NCBI GenBank assembly: GCA_039105265.1
Contig: JAPFFF010000021.1
Location: 2,170,001 to 2,234,000, forward strand
DNA from: Tritrichomonas musculus
Lineage: Eukaryota > Parabasalia > Tritrichomonadida > Tritrichomonadidae
Direction: 5' to 3'
Length of the DNA: 64,000 bases
In this document: positions 56,347 to 64,000 of the stretch, piece by piece
How the letters are laid out: every line of letters begins with the position of its first letter
How positions within the stretch are numbered: position 1 is the first letter of the stretch
Notes under the pieces: model-generated
Told to the model about the DNA's origin: nothing
What the model saw: only the letters and a program-made list of their open reading frames with translations
Databases searched by the model: none
Program-made: the position numbers and the translations under genes

Positions 56347-59300
56347 TCATTCAATTATTATATCACTTCCCAAACCTTCATAAAATAGGTCTGAAATATC
56401 CTTAGCATTTGGATATTTTCTATCCTCATCATATTTTATGTGCTGAAGATCTGAAGTTAAAATAGGTTTATAGAGGACATTATATAAAAAATCTTTCGAT
56501 CTATACGATTCATATGAATCATTTAAATTTTCTCCATAGAAAGAGTTATCGGTTAATATCATTTCACGTACATTTGATATTAAATCATTATCATCAGTCA
56601 GTTTTTTAATTTCTCTCATGATATCTGAAATATCTCCATATTTTTTCTTTAATATGATGCACAATAATATCAACGAATGAATAAATTTATTTGATGATTT
56701 AATTAATAAATTAATTGATTTGTTAATGTCGTGTTCAATAGATTCATTGTAAATGTAAATATGTGCCAAATTGTACATTGACAAGTAATCATTTTTTTGA
56801 CGAATTGCTTCCTCAAAAAATGGAATCGCGTTGCCTGCTCTTGCTTCGATTTCATCTCCAAAACCATTTTTGTAAATGACACCAAGATTGTTTTTGGCAT
56901 ATTGATTGTTGAATGATGAAGCTTCTTTGTAATAATGAATTGCATCTTTAATGTCATTCACTGTGATATTTCTAGAGTGAAGAAAAAAACCATGTGCAAA
57001 GTGGGCTGGCCTACAATTGTTGTAAGATGATCTAATCAAATAATATTGGCCTAGTTTTATATTTTGATGTTGGTAACATATGAGACCAAGAGTGAATTGT
57101 GCTTCTGGATCATTTTGATTTGCAGCGAGTGAAAAATAATGAATCGATTTGTTGATATCTCGTGTGATATATAGTCCTTCATAATAAATGAAACCAAGAA
57201 TGAATTGTGCTTTTGGATAATTTTGATTTGCAGCGAGTGAAAAATAATGAATCGATTTGTTGATATCTCGTGTGATATATAGTCCTTCATAATAAATGAG
57301 ACCAAGATTGAATTGTGCTTTTGGATCATTTTGATTTGCAGCGAGTGAAAAATAATGAATCGATTTGTTGATATCGCGTGTGATATATAGTCCTTCATAA
57401 TAAATGAGACCAAGAATGAATTGTGCTTCTGGATCATTTTGATTTGCAGCGAGTGAAAAATAATGAATCGATTTGTTGATATCGCGTGTGATATATAGTC
57501 CTTCATAATAAATGAAACCAAGAATGAATTGTGCTTTTGGATGATTTTGATTTGCAACGAGTGATAAATAATGAATCGATTTGTTGATATCTCGTGTGAT
57601 ATATAGTCCTTCATAATAAATGAAACCAAGAATGAATTGTGCTTTTGGATCATTTTGATTTGCAGCGAGTGAAAAATAATGAATCGATTTGTTGATATCT
57701 CGTGTGATATATAGTCCTTCATAATAAATGAGACCAAGATTGAATTGTGCTTCTGGATGATTTTGATTTGCAGCGAGTGAAAAATAATGAATCGATTTGT
57801 TGATATCGCGTGTGATATATAGTCCTTCATAATAAATGAGACCAAGAATGAATTGTGCTTTTGGATGATTTTGATTTGCAGCGAGTGAAAAATAATGAAT
57901 CGATTTGTTGATATCTCGTGTGATATATAGTCCTTCATAATAAATGAAACCAAGAATGAATTGTGCTTTTGGATCATTTTGATTTGCAACGAGTGATAAA
58001 TAATGAATCGATTTGTTGATATCTCGTGCGATATATAGTCCTTCATAATAAATGAGACCAAGATTTAATTGTGCTTCTGGATCATTTTGATTTGCAGCGA
58101 GTGATAAATAATGAATCGATTTGTTGATATCTCGTGTGATATATAGTCCTTCATAATAAATGAGACCAAGAGTGAATTGTGCTTTTGGATCATTTTGATT
58201 TGCAGCGAGTGAAAAATAATGAATCGATTTGTTGATATCTCGTGCGATATATAGTCCTTCATAATAAATGGCACCAAGATAAAGTTGTGCTTTTGGATCA
58301 TTTTGATTTGCAGCGAGTGATAAATAATGAATCGATTTGTTGATATCTCGTGTGATATATAGTCCTTCATAATAAATGAGACCAAGAGTGAATTGTGCTT
58401 TTGGATCATTTTGATTTGCAGCGAGTGATAAATAATGAATCGATTTGTTGATATCTCGTGTGATATATAGTCCTTCATAATAAATGGCACCAAGATAAAG
58501 TTGTGCTTTTGGATCATTTTGATTTGCAGCGAGTGAAAAATAATGAATCGATTTGTTGATATCTCGTGTGATATATAGTCCTTCATAATAAATGAGACCA
58601 AGAGTGAATTGTGCTTTTGGATCATTTTGATTTGCAGCGAGTGAAAAATAATGAATCGATTTGTTGATATCTCGTGTGATATATAGTCCTTCATAATAAA
58701 TGAGACCAAGAATGAATTGTGCTTTTGGATCATTTTGATTTGCAGCGAGTGAAAAATAATGAATCGATTTGTTGATATCTCGTGTGATATATAGTCCTTG
58801 ACAATAAATGAGACCAAGAGTGAATTGTGCTTCTGGATCATTTTGATTTGCAGCGAGTGAAAAATAATGAATCGATTTGTTGATATCGCGTGTGATATAT
58901 AGTCCTTCATAATAAATGAAACCAAGAATGAATTGTGCTTTTGGATGATTTTGATTTGCAGCGAGTGAAAAATAATGAATCGATTTGTTGATATCGCGTG
59001 TGATATATAGTCCTTCATAATAAATGAGACCAAGAATGAATTGTGCTTTTGGATCATTTTGATTTGCAGCGAGTGAAAAATAATGAATCGATTTGTTGAT
59101 ATCTCGTGTGATATATAGTCCTTCATAATAAATTGAATTCTTCTCATTATTTTCAGGGAAAATGATTTCTGATTTAAAATCGACATAAAAATTGTCACAT
59201 AGTTTGGAAAGCGTGGGACGTTCTTTTGGATTATCTTTTGTGCATTCTTCAATTATGCTTTTGAGTTTTAATAGAGAACTTGATGTTCCACCTTCTTTTT

Positions 59301-60417
59301 GACCAATTATATACTCAATCATTTTACCAAGTGAATAAACATCACTTTCATATGTGAACTTTTTATTTTGGTACACTTCAGGAGCTAAAATATTAGGATC
59401 AAAATCAAGAGTTTGATCTATGTTTTCTTTTGGAATTAGTCTATCAAAATCAATTAAAACAACCGTCTTATTCTCATCGAGCATAATGTTACTGGGTCTC
59501 AAATCGCGATAAATAAGCTTATTGCCATGCAAATATTTCAGCACTAAAATTAATTCATAAATAACTGTGATTTTTTCTTTGAAACTGAGATATTCTAGAT
59601 TCATTTTATATAATGTTGTTCCATTTATAAATTCAATAACAATGTAGTCTCTACCTTTGACTGTCCCGTAATATTTTGGTATTAGAGGATGCCTGATTAT
59701 TTTGTAATTGTCTATTTCGCGTTTAAGTAATTTATCATTTTCCTTGTCATTGCCGATTGGCTTTTTAATAATAAATAATTTTTCATGCTTTATATGATAA
59801 GCTAACGTGCAAATTGCAAAACTGCCTGTTCCAACATTTCGTAATTCGACGTACTCTTTTTCATTAAAAATTTTTGGTTCTTTTTTGTCGTAAATTACTG
59901 GATTAAATTTCTCAAATCGATTTTTGCATGATTTTAAGTAACCTTTCTTGATCAAATATCCCAAAATGCATGGGTGGGTGATTTCCCATGCTTGATGAGC
60001 TAAAATTCTTATAAAATTAAATTTTTTTTTAAATTCAGAGATTTCTATTTTGAATATTTGCATTTTATTATTTTGATCCGATAAATTGAATGACAATATT
60101 TGAGAATTGACAGAAAAAAGTTCACGAAGAAAAGATTCTGATTTTATAGAAAAATTGAATATGATTAATGTTTTTTCGAAACCAATAATATAATATTCTT
60201 TTTGCGTTTTCGTACTAAGCTCTTTGCTTCTATCAAAAATAACAACTTGTGATTTCCTGATATTGTCTACAATTTTTTGTTTTTCGCCGTCATTTAGATA
60301 AGAACTCTCTGAGATATGAAAAATTGAGTAATCTTGAACAATCACTTTAAATAGCTCATCAATTTTGATTTGGGGGTCTTTTAGGGATACATAGAACTTT
60401 AAGATATCATCAATCAT
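56347..60417 (-). CDS. Protein kinase-like domain fused to 19 Sel1 repeats, 1,356 aa
   Basis: I place the start at the ATG on 60415-60417 (MIDDILKFYV); the 17 upstream codons are low-complexity. Residues 1-180 have no recognised domain. About 190-410 is a kinase fold: glycine loop NVGTGSFA, invariant Lys in LFIIKKP, YRDLRPSN for the catalytic loop (HRD His to Tyr, catalytic Lys to Arg), IDFDR in place of DFG, LAPEVY, SDVYSLG and KERPTL. The changed HRD and DFG suggest weak or no catalysis. About 427-1111 is a run of 19 Sel1 repeats of exactly 36 residues (EGLYITRDINKSIHYFSLAA), followed by three or four older, divergent Sel1 units and a unique C-terminus. Kinase-Sel1 fusions are a large trichomonad family. 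Sel1 solenoids bind proteins, so this is probably a cytoplasmic signalling scaffold. Confidence 0.9.
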   Translation of the reverse strand: MIDDILKFYVSLKDPQIKIDELFKVIVQDYSIFHISESSYLNDGEKQKIVDNIRKSQVVIFDRSKELSTKTQKEYYIIGFEKTLIIFNFSIKSESFLRELFSVNSQILSFNLSDQNNKMQIFKIEISEFKKKFNFIRILAHQAWEITHPCILGYLIKKGYLKSCKNRFEKFNPVIYDKKEPKIFNEKEYVELRNVGTGSFAICTLAYHIKHEKLFIIKKPIGNDKENDKLLKREIDNYKIIRHPLIPKYYGTVKGRDYIVIEFINGTTLYKMNLEYLSFKEKITVIYELILVLKYLHGNKLIYRDLRPSNIMLDENKTVVLIDFDRLIPKENIDQTLDFDPNILAPEVYQNKKFTYESDVYSLGKMIEYIIGQKEGGTSSSLLKLKSIIEECTKDNPKERPTLSKLCDNFYVDFKSEIIFPENNEKNSIYYEGLYITRDINKSIHYFSLAANQNDPKAQFILGLIYYEGLYITRDINKSIHYFSLAANQNHPKAQFILGFIYYEGLYITRDINKSIHYFSLAANQNDPEAQFTLGLIYCQGLYITRDINKSIHYFSLAANQNDPKAQFILGLIYYEGLYITRDINKSIHYFSLAANQNDPKAQFTLGLIYYEGLYITRDINKSIHYFSLAANQNDPKAQLYLGAIYYEGLYITRDINKSIHYLSLAANQNDPKAQFTLGLIYYEGLYITRDINKSIHYLSLAANQNDPKAQLYLGAIYYEGLYIARDINKSIHYFSLAANQNDPKAQFTLGLIYYEGLYITRDINKSIHYLSLAANQNDPEAQLNLGLIYYEGLYIARDINKSIHYLSLVANQNDPKAQFILGFIYYEGLYITRDINKSIHYFSLAANQNHPKAQFILGLIYYEGLYITRDINKSIHYFSLAANQNHPEAQFNLGLIYYEGLYITRDINKSIHYFSLAANQNDPKAQFILGFIYYEGLYITRDINKSIHYLSLVANQNHPKAQFILGFIYYEGLYITRDINKSIHYFSLAANQNDPEAQFILGLIYYEGLYITRDINKSIHYFSLAANQNDPKAQFNLGLIYYEGLYITRDINKSIHYFSLAANQNYPKAQFILGFIYYEGLYITRDINKSIHYFSLAANQNDPEAQFTLGLICYQHQNIKLGQYYLIRSSYNNCRPAHFAHGFFLHSRNITVNDIKDAIHYYKEASSFNNQYAKNNLGVIYKNGFGDEIEARAGNAIPFFEEAIRQKNDYLSMYNLAHIYIYNESIEHDINKSINLLIKSSNKFIHSLILLCIILKKKYGDISDIMREIKKLTDDNDLISNVREMILTDNSFYGENLNDSYESYRSKDFLYNVLYKPILTSDLQHIKYDEDRKYPNAKDISDLFYEGLGSDIIIE
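57082..59133 (-). repeat. 108-bp tandem array, 19 units, coding for Sel1 repeats
   Basis: Length 2,052 bp is exactly 19 x 108. Units differ at a handful of recurring positions only (D/H/Y before P, K/E before AQ, F/L before SL, T/A before RD), giving a mosaic of shared variants. This points to recent amplification and gene conversion. A second reading frame is also open for about 1 kb at a time. Confidence 0.93.
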
Positions 60418-60426
60418 TGCTGATAA

Positions 60427-60432
60427 TTTGAA
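60427..60432 (-). promoter_or_regulatory. Initiator-like TTCAAA before the kinase-Sel1 gene
   Basis: Minus strand TTTTTCAAATTATCAGCAATG; the motif lies about ten bases before the ATG, inside the short stretch left between the start codon and the TIR element at 60449. Confidence 0.35.
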
Positions 60433-60448
60433 AAATAAAAATAAATTT

Positions 60449-61905
60449 AAATTTGGGGAAATTACCATTTTTCCCCAACTTTTTTATATCACATTTCAAC
60501 CTGGGGAAAAATGGTTTTTTGAATAAAATTTTATAAAAAAAATGTAAATTTTAACCATTTTTCCCCAACTTTTAAATCAGTCAACATTCGGCCTTTTTAA
60601 TGCAGTATCAACTCTTTTCTAGCATGGTTAATCATTATTAAGGGTACAAATAAAGTTTTTTTTGAATTTTTTTTTTAATCAAATATCTTATCAAATGCAA
60701 AAATTATCGTTTCAAAAATTTAACTGTTCAAATAAAGTTAAAATTATCTAGGAGCATTATAAACCAATTTTGAACCTTTATAAACCTGAAATTTACAAAT
60801 TTTTTATTATATTATGAATAATCTGATCTTATTTCAGGAAGATGAATGCAGGGTAATTTTAAAGATTATTATCTAAAAATACAATATAAATAAATATAAA
60901 TGAGAATTTTGCTCAATCACTATTTTTTCACTAATATATTAGCTCCAACTTTTTTAATAATTGAATTAAAAAGATTTTTATTGTCTAAAATGATATATTC
61001 TATACTAATACACTTTTTAATGCATATTTTTATTGAAATTCAAGATAAGATGATTTCTCTAATTTTCCTAATATTCTATCTCAATTTATTGATTATTTAA
61101 ATAATATCATAAATTTAATCATAATGTGGATAAATAATTGCTATGCTACCTTTTTTTCCTGGGAAGAATGGTTGCATATTCAAGATACACTTATGGAGTG
61201 TTTTTGATAACCTACACATAAGAAAATTTTACATTTTGAAAAAAAGTGTTTATATTACATAAATCCTTTATATTTTTAGGTTTTGAATTTATAAATCATA
61301 GTATAATCGTTTTATTTATATATATATTAAAATACAGGCAAAAACATGATATTTTATATTACAATGAGATTTTTATTTCAAACGAACTTCATCATTTTTC
61401 TGATATGAATTGACATGTGATTTTTTCTTTTTTGTTATAATTATTTTTCAAAAGTACTTCATATTCTTCTCTAATTTGGTTCTGATTTTACCTAAAATAA
61501 AATGAAAAATATTGCTTTTTTCATTTTCTCTTATGTATTTTTAAATTTTCTCTGGATAACATTTATATAATTATTATATTCATTTATATGTAATACAATT
61601 TTTGTCAGTCATTTCGAATTAGAAATTTTTCCTTTTAATTGTAATGTTGATATTTTTAAAATTCTTTTTTTGGGGTAATAGACATATGCATTTTATGTAT
61701 TGTTCTTTTTCTTAATATTTTATTTTAATTTTGAAACTCTAAATGTTGTTTATGCTGTAATTTTATAAAAAATATTTTTTAAAAAACGATCATTTTCAAT
61801 TCAAAAAAATTACCATTTTTCCCCAGTTTTTTACCATTTTTTACCATTTTTCCCCAGTTTTTTCCATTCAATTTTCTGGGGAAAAATTACACTTCCCTTA
61901 AATTT
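60449..61905. mobile_element. Possible TIR element K, about 1.46 kb, next to a gene start
   Basis: The ends are AAATTTGGGGAAATTACCAT (60449) and, reversed from 61905, AAATTTAAGGGAAGTGTAAT. Both run into TTTTTCCCCA; by eye about 22 of 29 positions agree. Copies of ACCATTTTTCCCCA(A/G) occur in both orientations at each end (near 60463, 60502, 60554, 61812, 61841, 61880), a subterminal motif cluster. The interior is AT-rich with only a short hydrophobic ORF (60900-61100), which I do not trust. Its left border lies 32 bp from the kinase-Sel1 ATG. Borders are less certain than for the other elements. Confidence 0.5.
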
Positions 61906-62302
61906 GTGTTCAAAACGGAAAAAAATTTTTAATTTGTATTCAAAACGGAAAAAAAATATATTTTTAAGATCTATCTTTATCTCAAAATACCGAATAAATA
62001 TTTTATAAAAATTGGGAGATTTTTAATCCTTTTTAATAAAAATTTTTAACAAATTAGAATATTCTGCTCTCCCTACAATTCTAACGTATTTTAGATTAAA
62101 ATATTTTCAAAAATAAATATTAGAATCCAGATTAAAGAATATTCTTTAATAATTGCTGTTTCGCCAATACTCGTTACTTTTTTTTCTTATTTGTACTCTG
62201 CTTCAGTAACTCAGTATTAGATTTTGCCTTTTTTTGACCTTTTTCAGATACCTTTGTCAAGTATTTCAATGCTTTCCCTTTATTCTGAATGAACAGAATC
62301 AA
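61906..62302. other. Spacer with a short direct duplication
   Basis: The phrase TTGTGTTCAAAACGGAAAAA and the following bases are repeated in tandem at about 61903-61955 (about 31-bp unit, two copies). No gene recognised. Confidence 0.45.
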
Positions 62303-62860
62303 TCATAATCGATACATAGCTTCAATATGGCCATTATCAGCAGCCTTATCATAATATTTCTCTACTTCAATTGCATCCTGAACAATTCCATCTCCTTTAT
62401 CAAGCATTGCTGCATAATGAAAAGCAGAAAAGATATGATTTTTATCAGCAAATATTTTGAAATAAGAAGCTGCTCTTTTTTTTTTTTTTTTTGTCAATTT
62501 CAAATCTTTTTTCCATAGAGAAAAATGCACCATACTTGAAACAAGCATATCTAAACATAGCTTCAACTTCTCCTTCATCTGCTGCTAATTTGTAATAACG
62601 AGCGCTTTCATTGGTGTTTATTTTAACACTTTCACCTTTTTCAAGCATGATTGCATATTTATGCATTGCTTTCGAGTCCATTATCTGCTGCTATTTTGAT
62701 GTATCGTGCTGCTTCTTCCTTATTGACAGTGACACCTTTTCCTTCAATCAACAAATTGAACATTGCCTTCGTGTGATCTTTTTCAGCTGCCAATTTACAA
62801 TTGAATGCGGTTTTGTTTAAATCAATTTCTGTTTCATTTTGTCCAAAATAAAATTGGTTA
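62303..62860 (-). pseudogene. Broken Sel1-repeat gene
   Basis: Four Sel1-type units are readable on the minus strand, in order: AEKDHTKAMFNLLIEGKGV, KEEAARYIKIAADNG, then AMHKYAIMLEKGESVKINTN with ESARYYKLAADEGEVEAMFR, then AASYFKIFADKNHIFSAFHY and EVEKYYDKAADNGHIEAMYR. They fall in three different frames. One frame change is between ADNGLE and DSKAMHK (about 62665-62690). The other is at the 16-17-base poly(A) tract read on the minus strand (about 62475-62492). The text ends with a stop at 62303. No kinase domain or good start is visible upstream of about 62860. It is probably a decayed relative of the kinase-Sel1 gene's repeat domain. Confidence 0.72.
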
Positions 62861-63572
62861 TGAAAGAAAAAAATTTGACAAAACAAAATGAAATTAAAAT
62901 TATTAATGAAATGAAAAAATGAAATAAAAATTATTAATGATGCATAATGCAATAGTATCTTTTAATTAGTAAAATTAGCAAAGTATCTAATCACCACCAT
63001 TCGTACAAATATAAATTAAACCAAATTCAAACAGTTTATTTGTTTTGTCAAAATGATTTGTCATATGTATTTGTTATATTTGCAACAAAAAAGATCGCAT
63101 TCAATTCATTATCACTTAGGAAATACTATGTAAAGAATGATATTAAACAAAAATATCTTAGGATTTTATTTATTTTATTTTTATAAATAATGTTAATTAA
63201 AACGAAATTCAATTTTATTTCACAATAATTTATCAGTAAAAATACAATTAAGTCCATGAGAGTGAATATTATTAAATACTTATTTCATTGCCTATAATGA
63301 AAGATTGTTTGATTGAATGAAAATAATTATAATGTATGCGAAATTATTTGATTTTATTATATATATATTCCTGTAAACGAAAGAAAATATGAAAGTTTAG
63401 TTTTTATTGATTATTTATTTGAAATGAATTCAATATTTGAGAGAATTATTTTTTTATGGAAATAAATAATTATTTATTTATTCATTTTTTTCAAAATGAC
63501 AGAATAAAAAAGTATTCAAAAATATAAAATATCACAAAAAATTGATTGAAAAATAATGACAAATAGATAACT
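62861..63572. other. AT-rich spacer
   Basis: About 700 bp with no recognised gene; upstream region of the 63595 gene. Confidence 0.4.
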
Positions 63573-63578
63573 TCATTT
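63573..63578 (+). promoter_or_regulatory. Initiator TCATTT before the 63595 gene
   Basis: Sequence AACTTCATTTTTATTAGAGC lies 17-22 nt before the ATG; TCATTT fits TCA+1YWW exactly. Confidence 0.55.
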
Positions 63579-63594
63579 TTATTAGAGCAACACA

Positions 63595-64000
63595 ATGTAC
63601 GGATTAAATATTCATCTCAAGTCATTCAAATTGAATCGAAAACTTGCAAGCGGGAATGATAAGATTCGAGTGAGTATAACAACTTTACCAGAGAAAAAGA
63701 AAGAAGCTTTTGTAACAGAAGCAAGACAAATGAATTTTGTTCATCATTTCTTTACGATTAATGTCACCGATCAAACACAAAAAATCATTTTTGTTTTCAG
63801 AAAAATCGAATTTTTTGATGACCCAATTATTGCGTCAACAATTCTTCATGCAGAAGATCTTCCAACAAGAAATCCAACGAATGTTGGAATGAAAACGATT
63901 AAAATATTTGAACCAGTTCAAAATGAAGACAACAACAAAAACAAAGTGAGACGAATCTTTGGAGAAATGGAAATCCAAATGTCACTGACAACTGCCTTCC
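63595..64000 (+). CDS. Possible C2-like protein, 3' end outside the window
   Basis: ATG at 63595 (MYGLNIHLKSFKLNRKLASG) opens a frame that runs to the window end. The first residues (GLNIHLKSFKL) and the alternating hydrophobic strands (FFTINVTDQTQKIIFVFRKI) suggest a beta-sandwich such as a C2 or C2-like domain; I cannot confirm this. From codon 28 the DNA equals the truncated copy at 54675-54999. That copy suggests the full protein has about 166 residues plus an Asn/Lys-rich tail, ending FIDDYC. No signal peptide is visible. A canonical initiator stands just upstream, so this is the probable functional copy. Confidence 0.7.
   Translation, partial: MYGLNIHLKSFKLNRKLASGNDKIRVSITTLPEKKKEAFVTEARQMNFVHHFFTINVTDQTQKIIFVFRKIEFFDDPIIASTILHAEDLPTRNPTNVGMKTIKIFEPVQNEDNNKNKVRRIFGEMEIQMSLTTAF

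Noticed and set aside
57057-59252. Two long minus-strand ORFs as separate genes
   Set aside because: They lie wholly inside the Sel1-coding array in another frame and repeat with the same 36-codon period; they are shadows of the real frame.
60900-61100. Small hydrophobic membrane protein gene
   Set aside because: 66 codons of Ile/Leu/Phe-rich text is expected by chance in such AT-rich DNA; no start context or homology.
63671-63700. GTGAGT at 63669-63674 as an intron 5' splice site
   Set aside because: The frame stays open and protein-like across it, and trichomonad introns use a different, stricter 5' and branch/3' consensus, not seen here.
1-64000. Large virus-like element (Polinton/Maverick) or LTR element
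   Set aside because: No capsid, polymerase, protease, integrase or reverse-transcriptase motif and no long terminal repeats were recognised; all mobile elements here are short TIR or foldback types.

Overview
The window looks like nuclear DNA of a trichomonad (Parabasalia), most likely a Tritrichomonas-type species; the genus is inference. Evidence: very AT-rich intergenic DNA; almost intron-less long ORFs; a gene with the parabasalid-specific initiator-binding domain (IBP39 family, 6096-6863); and gene families typical of these genomes, namely ankyrin/DUF3447-like proteins, BspA-like LRR_5 proteins, kinase-Sel1 fusions, a Cys-rich VSP-like surface protein and a BEACH protein. No rRNA, tRNA, CRISPR or prokaryotic operon was seen.

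Layout. 1-1500: ankyrin gene, open at the window edge. 1842-3320: decayed coding relic. 3907-5631 (-): ankyrin-type protein. 6096-6863 (+): IBP39-like initiator-binding protein. 7841-8074 (-): small EF-hand protein. 8858-11971 (-) and 12443-13510 (+): a divergent pair, bifunctional fucokinase/GDP-fucose pyrophosphorylase and a family-2 glycosyltransferase. 13851-22175 (-): 2,774-residue BEACH-WD40 protein. 22176-25818: gene-free, with two terminal-inverted-repeat (TIR) elements. 25819-27798 (-): BspA-like LRR protein. 28105-31052 (+): an ankyrin gene taken apart by a 25-bp minisatellite that alternates with ankyrin units. 32422-33087 (-): IBR-like zinc-finger protein. 33201-34117 (+): CDC50/LEM3 flippase-subunit gene with two lesions. 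34118-37713: TTAA-flanked twin elements, tandem repeats and a GC-rich hairpin island. 37714-41676 (+): Cys-rich type I membrane protein. 41677-43704: perfect hairpin and a Mutator-like element with a 9-bp target duplication. 43705-51618 (-): the most striking gene, about 2,270 residues of BspA-like LRRs fused in frame to a whole actin fold. 51619-54674: a mariner-like miniature element and a 1.93-kb foldback element with 462-bp arms. 54675-55148: 5'-truncated copy of the gene that begins at 63595. 55430-55925 (-): GC-rich kinase fragment. 56347-60417 (-): kinase with 19 near-identical Sel1 repeats. 60449-61905: TIR element abutting that gene's start. 62303-62860 (-): broken Sel1 gene. 63595-end (+): partial gene.

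Together the genes suggest signalling and scaffold repertoires (ankyrin, LRR, Sel1, kinase), membrane traffic (BEACH, CDC50), surface glycan supply (FKGP plus glycosyltransferase) and core promoter recognition (IBP39-like). Several starts carry a TCA-type initiator-like motif 8-40 nt upstream of ATG. The gaps are filled by short non-autonomous DNA-transposon derivatives of at least six TIR types. Tandem duplication is active at several scales: 25 bp, 108 bp and about 0.7-1.3 kb.
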